NCBI GenBank assembly: GCA_001839685.1
Contig: MLAK01000961.1
Coordinates: 1 to 19,696 of the forward strand
Length of the DNA stretch: 19,696 bases
Origin: Tritrichomonas foetus
Taxonomy: Eukaryota; Parabasalia; Tritrichomonadida; Tritrichomonadidae
Direction of reading: 5' to 3'
Positions 1-7,269 of the stretch are shown here, piece by piece. Position 1 is the first letter of the stretch. Every line of letters starts with the position of its first letter. Below the pieces are notes generated by a model, which was not told the DNA's origin, searched no databases, and was given only the letters and a program-made list of their open reading frames with translations. The position numbers and the translations under genes are program-made.

Positions 1-269
1 GTTGGTTTCATTTCTGGATATTTATAGGGGGTGGTAATGACTCAAACATAATATATCTCGAGTTTTTCCCTATATGAGTAATTGAGAGGTCTGTTTATAT
101 ATTTCACTATATATCTCAATTGTTTTGACCTGGAACCGATAACATTCAAAATTTTGATAACACTTTTCAATCTGTGGAATACTACTGTCAATCGGACTGT
201 CTGACAGATCAAATGAGAAACTGTCATGATAAAGATATTAATGCTTAATTAAATCGTTCATTATATCAG

Positions 270-317
<48 letters not shown>

Positions 318-438
318 CAACCATAAAGGCGAAGGAAAATAAAGAATCTCAATTTTTACGAAAATTTTGACCGATCACATCAAAAATTTCGTTTCCTAAA
401 ACACCATAAAAGAGTTTTCTCTGAGAATGCGATAATAA
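1..438. other. intergenic spacer with poly-T tract
   Basis: AT-rich spacer without a convincing gene. A 61-codon frame on the minus strand (42-227) has no family signature and no initiator, so I do not call it. The only striking element is the 46-base T run at 272-317. The final ~120 bases are the presumed promoter and leader of the small ORF at 439, but no TCA-Py-T-(T/A) initiator lies within 20 bases of its ATG. Confidence 0.6.
272..317. repeat. poly-T homopolymer, 46 bases
   Basis: An uninterrupted run of 46 T between a C at 271 and CAA at 318. This length is prone to replication slippage and to assembly error, so the exact count is unreliable. It lies about 120 bases upstream of the small membrane ORF. 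Confidence 0.95.
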
Positions 439-729
439 ATGAATGAAAATCAAAATGATTTCAACTTGTCAAGAAAAAGTAAGATAATGTTTTTGGCAAA
501 TGTATTAGCTATGTCTTATATAGTATGTATAGTAATTAAATTAATAAACCCATCTGTAAATGAGAAGTCAGGTTTTATCCAAAAATACAAATGTTTTTCT
601 TTGGATTTGTTTGTGGGATTTATGGTTCCATTCATTTATTTCAAATTTATCTATCGTCTGACAATCATTGTGAAAAAAAAGGGACGATCGACCCCACAAA
701 AATTTAAATATTTACACAAATTTCTATGA
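439..729 (+). CDS. hypothetical small two-helix membrane protein
   Basis: I do not recognise this 96-residue ORF. It starts at an ATG and stops at TGA. The N-terminus is polar and basic (about residues 1-15). Two hydrophobic segments follow, roughly residues 16-36 (IMFLANVLAMSYIVCIVIKL) and 54-74 (LDLFVGFMVPFIYFKFIYRL), joined by a short loop with one Cys. The C-terminus is strongly basic, rich in Lys. By the positive-inside rule both ends would face the cytoplasm, forming a hairpin. No close initiator hexamer is visible; the nearest TCA-like sites (TCACAT, around 375) do not match. It could be a genuine small membrane protein or a chance frame in AT-rich DNA, where hydrophobic codons are common. 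It precedes the Gln-rich gene on the same strand by 153 bases. Confidence 0.45.
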   Translation: MNENQNDFNLSRKSKIMFLANVLAMSYIVCIVIKLINPSVNEKSGFIQKYKCFSLDLFVGFMVPFIYFKFIYRLTIIVKKKGRSTPQKFKYLHKFL

Positions 730-882
730 ATTTATTTTGTTTTTTTCACTAGAAGTCAATTGATTACAAAAATTACTTCACAAATCGAAAAAATCAGATC
801 TATTTTAATTCAATAAATTTCCGTCATACACAATATTTCGAAGTGTATCACGAAAAAATTGAAAAGCGTATCAAAAAAATTC

Positions 883-1455
883 ATGTCTTGGGATTTCGAC
901 TTTGATGACGACTCTTTTCTTTCGAACCAATTCGGAGAAACATATGACCAAGGCATTAATGTAGGATTCACGGAATCAACATTCTCTTCCCCCCAACAGC
1001 AGCAGGTTTCAAATTACCCCCAAAACTTTTTTGATCAACAGATTCCACAAACCCAGCAGCAACAATTTTTTAATTATCAGAACGTACAACAACCGGATAT
1101 GTTCCAGCAGGTTCAACAGTTCCAGCCGCAGTTTCCACAACAGCCTTTCCAACAAGGTTTGCCAAATGCCCAATTTCAGCAAATCCAACAACAGCAGCAA
1201 ATACATCTTCAACAACAGCAGATGCAACAGGCTATTCAAGCGCAAATCCAAATGCAGTGCCCAAACCAGATGCCGCAAGGTCAGAATCAGCAATTAATTG
1301 AAGAAAATAATCAACTTCGAGAATTTTTCTTATCTTTAAAAGCAAAAGCTGAACAAGTTGAAAATCAGAACCAGAAACTCAAAGGACAATTGAACGACTG
1401 TCGAAATTGGTTTAAACAGGCAATGTTTACAGGAATCAGCAATGGATCCAAATAA
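883..1455 (+). CDS. Gln-rich protein with C-terminal coiled coil
   Basis: A 190-residue protein, not assignable to a named family. The ATG at 883 is chosen; the frame can be extended only to a TTG at 859, an unlikely eukaryotic start. Residues 1-30 are acidic and aromatic (MSWDFDFDDDSF...). About residues 34-135 are prion-like, dominated by Gln with Pro, Phe and Asn. CAA and CAG codons are mixed, so this is not a fresh trinucleotide expansion. Residues ~138-180 form a predicted coiled coil with heptad-spaced Leu and Asn (LIEENNQLREFF...LKGQL), zipper-like but without a preceding basic region. The arrangement suggests a self-associating or scaffold protein, perhaps in transcription or RNA granules; that role is inference. 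No consensus initiator is seen near the ATG, although TCA triplets occur at about 848 and 871. Confidence 0.72.
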   Translation: MSWDFDFDDDSFLSNQFGETYDQGINVGFTESTFSSPQQQQVSNYPQNFFDQQIPQTQQQQFFNYQNVQQPDMFQQVQQFQPQFPQQPFQQGLPNAQFQQIQQQQQIHLQQQQMQQAIQAQIQMQCPNQMPQGQNQQLIEENNQLREFFLSLKAKAEQVENQNQKLKGQLNDCRNWFKQAMFTGISNGSK

Positions 1456-1686
1456 TTCTTTCTATCTTTTCCCCTCCTCTCTTTTTACAAGATTACGCGT
1501 TTTAACAAATTTATAATTCTTTCATCTTTTTATTTTTCGGTAAATTTTCTATCGCACAATTTTCTATATTTTTTTTATTTTTTATTTTTATTTTTCTAAT
1601 TTATTCATTTCTTTTAGTTGGTTTTTAATTTCTTCTTTTCTCCATTTCTCTTTTTCCTTTTCTAACTTTTTATTTTTATTTTTCTA

Positions 1687-2273
1687 ATGAATACCTTTGC
1701 CTTAATACCAAAAGTTCAGCCAGAAATTCAAACTCACCTTTACAGCTGTTCAAACGCATATTTGACGATTCTCATCAAATAATGTTCATGGAAAGAAAGT
1801 CAAGATCGAGAATTTTGACTTTTTTGGTTATATTGATGAATATAACTCATCATCATGATCATATATCGAAACACTCTTAAAACACTTAGAATTCCTGTGG
1901 TTTCATTAAATTCAACAATAGAAATACTATTTTCTATTCTTACTAATTATGGAATTCTCAAGTTATTGAAAGTTCAAGCTACGAATTATGTTTCTGAAAC
2001 AGAAGGGAAATAAGTTTATATTTATTTCCCTTTTTTCCATGTTTTTTCCATGTTTTCTTGAGAGGTAATGATATCACTTTGAATCCAAATAATAATACTA
2101 TTATTTTAAATATCGGATTTGATACTACTTGCCAAGCAATCATAGATACGCTTGTTATTAGACCTACATGAGAACAAATGTATATTTCTAACAATGTCAT
2201 TGGTTGCGATTTTGTATATAAACCATCTGTTTCGGTTTACAATGCATGCCAAGTCGGCATATTTGATATTTAA
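1687..2273 (+). pseudogene. possible decayed coding relic, unknown family
   Basis: No single long ORF exists, but open segments tile this stretch on the plus strand. One frame gives 31 codons from ATG 1687 to TAA 1782. A second frame stays open from before 1687 to TAA 1878-1880. The first frame reopens with ATG 1855 to TAA 2011-2013. The second frame is open again from 1998 to 2271, interrupted by one TGA at 2166-2168. The predicted peptides have ordinary mixed composition, for example DTTCQAIIDTLVIRP and NNVIGCDFVYKPSVSVYNAC. Two frame changes and one stop would join them, as expected of a decayed gene. I cannot match it to a family. Overlapping open frames on the minus strand (1979-2300) mean that chance remains possible. 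Confidence 0.25.
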
Positions 2274-2663
2274 TACTTTTTCAGGCCAAATTCCCGCCAT
2301 TAGATAAGCATATATTGATTTCAGTTTTATTTTATCATCACTCTATGTTATGTACCAGATTATTCATGAATAAATGTTTTAAATGAGCTGTTTTTTACAT
2401 TATCGTTTTTTTGTGGAGTATGAATTCCATATTATAGAATGAACTTTCAATTCCAAAGTTGCGACTCCATAAAATCATGATATAAAATAACAAACATACA
2501 ATCCTGATTTAAAAAAGATAATAGAAAGCATTCACATTCTCTCCAATTGTTACATTCAGTTTGAATAAACATCAATCAAATTCTAAATTTAGTGCATGTC
2601 TTGTGAAGTAAATTGCGATATGAAATAAAATAAGAGCAGTTTGGGACAATCGAAGTTTCAGTG

Positions 2664-2690
<27 letters not shown>
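2664..2690. repeat. poly-A homopolymer, 27 bases
   Basis: Uninterrupted run of 27 A, preceded by CAGTG and followed by TACAC. It lies downstream of the minus-strand membrane gene and is not flanked by an obvious target-site duplication, so I do not read it as a retroposon tail. Confidence 0.93.
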
Positions 2691-2694
<4 letters not shown>

Positions 2695-2873
2695 CTTTAA
2701 TAAATATAAAACACACAAATGTGATATTCTCAGCTTGTTAAAATCACATAGATCTTAATCAAAGTCAAAAATTCAAAAATATGAAATCAAAATAATTTAT
2801 TGATCGATTTGAAAGTTGAAACAATAAAAAAATGACCGGGAAATAATAAATAATTAAAATAAAGTTCAATAAA

Positions 2874-2882
2874 TTTTATTTA
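2874..2882 (-). terminator. TAAA poly(A) signal overlapping stop codon
   Basis: On the coding strand the end of the six-helix gene reads TAAATAAAA, so the stop codon itself begins a TAAA. In Trichomonas vaginalis the known poly(A) signal is UAAA at or very near the stop codon, and this arrangement fits that rule. Confidence 0.6.
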
Positions 2883-3557
2883 GGCAATTTTATCATAGTC
2901 ATCTGATGCGATTGGAGCTGATTCGACTGCAGTATTCATGGTTGTGCCTCCGTCGCTTCCTCCCTTGACGGCGATGAGGATTCCCAATCCGCAGTTCACA
3001 AGGAAGGCAGCAATCCAAATTCCGATTGTGTAGGCAATGCTTTTATTTGTAATATGGAAATCGGCGCCTTCTGAAGAAGCGATTGTGAAAGCTGCGCAGA
3101 ATGAAACGATAGAGTTGGTGAAAATGTAAAGAATCGATTCTTCGGTTGGATTTAAGCCAGAAGCGTAAGTATTTGAAAATGCGAATAATCCTGTAAATTT
3201 GCACCAGAAAACCGAAACTGAGGCCTCGAGGCCGAGAAGGATGATGAAGTAAACTGATGCTCGATTGACAAGGCTTGAACTGAAGTGGAAATTGTATGGA
3301 AGTGCACCGGCTGTAATTCCAGAAACAATGCAAAGCACGGCAACAACTATAAGAAGACCTTTGTTTCTGGCGTCATCGTTGTTATAAAATGCGAAGAAAA
3401 GGCAGAGGGCGGCAAGAAGGAATAAATATCCTAAAATTGCGTAATGCAAAATAACTGTCTTCTCCATGAAAATAACAAGGAGAGTTGAAAAGAGAGAGGT
3501 GACAAGACCGAGGCCACCAAGAGTTAAAGTCAGAGGAAGCGCCGATTTCAATTCCAT
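2880..3557 (-). CDS. six-helix membrane protein, unknown function
   Basis: A 225-residue integral membrane protein. Six hydrophobic segments are visible at about residues 7-31, 38-58, 67-88, 101-125, 142-160 and 173-197. The helices are rich in Gly, Ala and Ser. The N-terminus is short; the C-terminal tail (~198-225) is polar and ends acidic (ASDDYDKIA). A Cys and several small residues sit within helices 4-6. I see no transporter or enzyme signature, so function is open; a trichomonad-specific multispan protein is most likely. Codon use is noticeably more GC-rich than the surrounding spacer, suggesting good expression. The stop codon TAA runs directly into ATAAAA, giving a TAAA poly(A) signal overlapping the stop. 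Upstream, an AACGACGATAG segment lies close to the ATG, but no consensus TCA-type initiator is found. Confidence 0.85.
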   Translation of the reverse strand: MELKSALPLTLTLGGLGLVTSLFSTLLVIFMEKTVILHYAILGYLFLLAALCLFFAFYNNDDARNKGLLIVVAVLCIVSGITAGALPYNFHFSSSLVNRASVYFIILLGLEASVSVFWCKFTGLFAFSNTYASGLNPTEESILYIFTNSIVSFCAAFTIASSEGADFHITNKSIAYTIGIWIAAFLVNCGLGILIAVKGGSDGGTTMNTAVESAPIASDDYDKIA

Positions 3558-3966
3558 GTTTTGTCTATCGTCGTTAAACGTTCTCCCTATTTCATTTGAT
3601 TCGGTTAGGATTTCCTCAATTGGAAACTTTTTAAATGATTCTCATTTTATTTTCAATGGATTGAATAAATTTTATTTAATTGAAAAACCGCATCTCAAAG
3701 GTTTTAGGATGGGAAATCAACCAAAATGCAAGATGATTGATTATCAATGAAATAAATCTTATTTTGTGTAATGTTTTTGAAGATAAACGATAAGTTGTTG
3801 ATTCTGAGAAATATGAATGTCCAGCATGACGAAAATTAATATAGGTATATGAAATCATCTTATTTTGTGATTACTTTTCTGATGGACTGCTTCATTTTTC
3901 TCTACTAAACCCAAAAATTTTTGTCTGGTTTGACAACAACAATATCATATGTATGATCTTTAAAAT

Positions 3967-3989
3967 AACTGTAGTACAGTTACTGTACT
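3967..3989. repeat. interlocked palindromes built on ACTGTA
   Basis: Two palindromes overlap. AACTGTA-G-TACAGTT occupies 3967-3981 and AGTACAGT-T-ACTGTACT occupies 3973-3989; both are perfect around a single central base. The hexamer ACTGTA or its complement therefore occurs three times in alternating orientation. It could be a dimer-binding site or a chance hairpin. Confidence 0.75.
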
Positions 3990-4273
3990 GAACAAAATTT
4001 TCTAAAAATCAAAATTCGTCATTTTAACGAGTAGACTTACAATTGTATCTAATGGGTGGATGTTTCATCGAACTTTTTCAATTATATTTCTTTTTCATTG
4101 TGTATTTGGCCAGCTAAGAAAAGTCTTCCTATCAGATTAGATAGCGAAGTTATTCGCAATCATTAAAATTAATACTCATAATAACAAAAAGAATCTTCCT
4201 ATTGGATTGTGTTTCAGATATCTTTCTTCTCCTGAATTTGTCTGCATTGATTGTTGAGAAAACAATTTCAACA

Positions 4274-4432
4274 AATTTAAGGGTCAAATGCCATACGTTT
4301 ATATTTATTTATTTTGAAAGAAATAGTGGTTATACCAGTTTTTCGGAAAAAGTCATGTTTTGAATTAAACTGCCACAAATCATTTCAAATATAATTCAAA
4401 GGTTTATTTTTTTGGCAGTTGACCCTTAAATT
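4274..4432. repeat. 19-nt inverted repeat pair enclosing 121 bases
   Basis: The left arm at 4274-4292 (AATTTAAGGGTCAAATGCC) is the reverse complement of 4414-4432 with a single mismatch. The arms contain a GGGTCAA/TTGACCC core, unusually GC-rich for this spacer. The enclosed 121 bases have no ORF. The size and layout resemble a miniature inverted-repeat element, but I see no target-site duplication at the edges. Confidence 0.7.
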
Positions 4433-4632
4433 GAACATGATTTCTTTATCATAAGAAATAATGAGTCTTATATCCTCTATTTTAAGTTAGAAAAATCATT
4501 CTCATTAGGAGAATAGAAAATTTTCGATTTTTACCAAATGGATTCTTGAGCATCCAAGGACACAGCAATCCATAATTCATCTAAAGATGTGATATCCGGA
4601 AAATCCCATCAAACAAAACAACAGGACGAAAA

Positions 4633-4646
4633 CGAAATATATTTCG
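4633..4646. repeat. perfect 14-bp palindrome
   Basis: CGAAATATATTTCG reads the same on both strands. It lies 30 bases before the tandem palindromic repeat at 4677-4703. Confidence 0.8.
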
Positions 4647-4676
4647 CTTTTTTATTTTATTACTTTTCATTCAATT

Positions 4677-4703
4677 ATCACTAAGTGATCATCACTGAGC
4701 GAT
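4677..4703. repeat. tandem pair of palindromic 13-mers
   Basis: ATCACTAAGTGAT at 4677-4689 is a perfect odd palindrome. After one C it is followed by ATCACTGAGCGAT at 4691-4703, the same unit with two changes. A tandem palindromic unit suggests either paired protein-binding sites or local duplication. Confidence 0.7.
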
Positions 4704-5206
4704 GGCAACTCTCACAAAAAGAATCTTTTTAATACTTTTTGTAAATCGATTTCCAAAATCGAAAAATAATCGGAGCGTTTTCTGAAAACAAAAAGCAGCT
4801 GACAGTTTTCTTTTATTTTGAATGAAATTATTTGAATGAAGTAACTCTGAAAATTCAAATTGAAATTGGCTGGTGAGATCGTTTTATAGATTTTTGGGAA
4901 TTATTCATGATGTGTATTCTTCAATTGTATCACGATCATTGTGTAATATTTCTAATACATTTCAAAAGAAACTAAATCCTGTTGCTCAGAAAATTTCTAT
5001 AGACAATTCACTTTTTCATAACGCTTTTGTCATTTCTTCTCATCGTTTTCGAATTCGAATTTCTTTGTATCTCAAATCATTTTTCACCTATATGAAAAAA
5101 ATGTAATTATTTGGAGATTTAATGGCATATAAATTTATCGAATTAAAGAAATGATCTTGAATTGTGTGATAAAATCAATAAAAAAATGATAAAATTAAAT
5201 TTAGTT

Positions 5207-5226
5207 CATTTCAATTTATTGAAATG
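5207..5226. repeat. 20-nt hairpin palindrome
   Basis: CATTTCAAT and ATTGAAATG form perfect 9-nt arms around a TT centre. It is isolated in AT-rich spacer, with no clear relation to a gene. Confidence 0.75.
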
Positions 5227-5668
5227 TCTTATTCAAAGTTTTCTGACATCATTCAATTCAAAAATCTTGTAAAATCAATCATTTTTATAATATCTCAATT
5301 ATTATAAAATACTTGATCTATTAATGCCAATAGTAAGATAATTATCTCGAATTTAGCTATTAATAAAAGAAAATAATCATAAAATGGTAATGATAGCAAT
5401 CTCAATGTTGTGAGAAAATCTTCCAATGATACAATTCACACGGACGATTATTTTTTAAATGTATCATTTCACTTTTCTTCATTTTTTCGATTACAGAAAA
5501 AATTGTGAATATATTCAAAGTATCACAATAATATAATCTGGCAGTTTTCTTAAGAGCTCACAATTATTCTGACAATGAAATAAAAATGGATTCAATGCAA
5601 AAAAAATTTATTTCAAAAATCCTGTGTACATTCAAATTTATTGAATTCATTCAACGAAGAAAAAAAAA

Positions 5669-5674
5669 TCATTT
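5669..5674 (+). promoter_or_regulatory. initiator (Inr) TCATTT
   Basis: TCATTT matches the trichomonad initiator consensus TCA-Py-T-(T/A), with the predicted start at A 5671, 13 bases upstream of the ATG at 5684. Leaders of about 5-20 bases are usual in trichomonads, so this both supports the start choice and identifies the likely transcription start. Confidence 0.7.
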
Positions 5675-5683
5675 CGCAATAAA

Positions 5684-5971
5684 ATGAGCAACAAGAAGGA
5701 ATGCAAAACCTGTTGCTGCTCTTGTGGTAATATCTCAATGCACGTATCTAAAAGAAGCACTGCCGACAATCAGATGAGACAAGGATTGCGTCTCTCGTAT
5801 CGCTCAATAAATATTGCTGATCTTTCGACCGTCACAGTTTTACAGCCAACTGTTTCACGCTTTCTTATCACCTGTCAACGATGCAAGGAGGATTTCCATA
5901 TTCGAACGCATGAAAATCAGGCGGAACTTAGAATTTCTCGAAAGAAAAAATCTCAATCTGCCGTCACTTAA
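5684..5971 (+). CDS. Cys-rich hypothetical protein, 95 aa (first part of a TAA-split frame)
   Basis: Starts at ATG, 13 bases after a consensus initiator, and ends at TAA 5969-5971. The N-terminus carries a Cys cluster (C7, C10, C11, C12, C14), and a second CxxC lies at C64-C67 (CQRC). The two clusters could bind zinc as one split site. His72 and His76 lie close by. The C-terminus is basic (SRKKKS). No family is recognised. The next gene begins in the same frame only 15 bases later with no other stop between. Both segments may therefore belong to one ~270-residue protein interrupted by a nonsense codon, or the stop may be a sequencing error. Alternatively these are two separate genes. Presence of the initiator argues that at least this first segment is transcribed. 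Confidence 0.65.
   Translation: MSNKKECKTCCCSCGNISMHVSKRSTADNQMRQGLRLSYRSINIADLSTVTVLQPTVSRFLITCQRCKEDFHIRTHENQAELRISRKKKSQSAVT
5964..5969 (+). promoter_or_regulatory. possible initiator TCACTT overlapping a stop codon
   Basis: TCACTT matches the initiator consensus and would start transcription at A 5966, 21 bases before the ATG at 5987. It overlaps the end of the upstream coding segment (the last sense codon and the T of the TAA). Such a hexamer is expected roughly once per few hundred bases here, so coincidence is quite possible. Confidence 0.35.
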
Positions 5972-5986
5972 CCAGTCTCGATAAAG

Positions 5987-6493
5987 ATGCATGCTGGAAT
6001 CAGCAGCAATTTTGCATCTAGATGCAGCTTTAACAGCTTTGATGAGAATTTATATCACAACACAGAATGTGATATGAAAAAGAAGGAAGAATCGAAAATA
6101 TTTAATCGGAAGGATGATCTTCTTCAAAACAAGACAGACAATAAAAACAATAAGAACGAATGCAGGCCTGATTTTCACAAGCAAGAAAATTGCGATTGTC
6201 GGGAAAAGAAAGAAGACAAAAAATTCAGTAGAAATACTTTGAAGTACGTGTTTCCATTGGAATTACGGAAATTCTGTACTTTCGAAAATGTAGCATTCCT
6301 TAATAGTGATTGCAGCGAGTTTCATGAAGAAAGCGAAAACGAGGCCGATTATTCCATGAATAGCAATGATATTGAATCTGACTTATTTGATGATAATTGC
6401 GGAGCAGTGTTTTATCCAGAATGCCAATCATTAGTCGGAGCATACTTATCTTCTCCTATTTTGAATTGGAACGAGATGAATTTCTTCAGCTAA
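5987..6493 (+). CDS. hydrophilic acidic hypothetical protein, 168 aa (second part of a TAA-split frame)
   Basis: This segment follows the Cys-rich ORF in the same frame, after TAA and five sense codons, and runs from ATG to TAA. The protein is highly hydrophilic. Residues ~30-80 are Lys/Asn/Glu/Asp-rich with scattered Cys (a CDC at about 69-71). Residues ~85-105 are more globular (LKYVFPLELRKFCTFENVAFL). Residues ~107-138 are Asp/Glu/Ser/Asn-rich. The C-terminus (~140-168) is hydrophobic to aromatic. Cys residues are spread through it as in the preceding segment, consistent with one original protein. It has no recognised domain. It could be expressed separately from the TCACTT initiator at 5964 or be the back half of a broken gene. 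Confidence 0.6.
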   Translation: MHAGISSNFASRCSFNSFDENLYHNTECDMKKKEESKIFNRKDDLLQNKTDNKNNKNECRPDFHKQENCDCREKKEDKKFSRNTLKYVFPLELRKFCTFENVAFLNSDCSEFHEESENEADYSMNSNDIESDLFDDNCGAVFYPECQSLVGAYLSSPILNWNEMNFFS

Positions 6494-7228
<735 letters not shown>

Positions 7229-7269
7229 ATATATATTTAATAAAAACAAAAATGTTCACAACAAGTGAA

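Larger units (their letters stand above)
1456..2879. other. intergenic spacer, 1.4 kb
   Basis: The first ~230 bases are T-rich, TTTTTATTTT-like sequence. Between about 1687 and 2273 the composition becomes more balanced and contains a broken reading frame described separately. From about 2300 to 2660 I see nothing identifiable. A 27-base A tract follows at 2664-2690, then AT-rich sequence up to the 3' end of the minus-strand gene at 2880. Confidence 0.6.
3558..5683. other. intergenic spacer, 2.1 kb, AT-rich
   Basis: No supportable gene. The longest frame (4873-5106, plus) lacks an ATG start and has no recognisable domain. The region does hold several palindromes: 3967-3989, 4633-4646, 4677-4703 and 5207-5226. 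It also holds a 19-nt inverted-repeat pair spanning 4274-4432. The last ~20 bases contain the initiator of the gene at 5684. The rest is featureless AT-rich sequence. Confidence 0.6.

Noticed and set aside
42..227. 61-codon minus-strand ORF
   Set aside because: No initiator, no recognisable domain, short and in AT-rich spacer; expected by chance.
859..882. TTG-initiated extension of the Gln-rich gene
   Set aside because: TTG is not a plausible start in this eukaryotic setting; the first ATG in frame is at 883.
1009..1297. Leu-rich minus-strand frame and a second plus-strand frame over the Gln-rich gene
   Set aside because: CAA/CAG codons read in other frames give Leu, Ser or Asn runs; these are shadows.
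2106..2300. 64-codon minus-strand ORF
   Set aside because: Overlaps both the possible plus-strand relic and another minus frame; no domain or initiator.
2641..2690. Poly-A tract as tail of a retroposed gene
   Set aside because: No matching coding remnant immediately upstream and no flanking duplication.
2866..3680. AATAAATTTTATTTA present on both sides of the six-helix gene (about 2868 and 3664)
   Set aside because: Low-complexity AT sequence; considered as a target-site duplication but too simple and common here.
3676..3858. 60-codon minus-strand ORF upstream of the six-helix gene
   Set aside because: Short, no domain, and in the presumed promoter region.
4873..5106. 77-codon plus-strand ORF
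   Set aside because: Begins with GTG and has no usable internal ATG until its last codons; composition fits chance.
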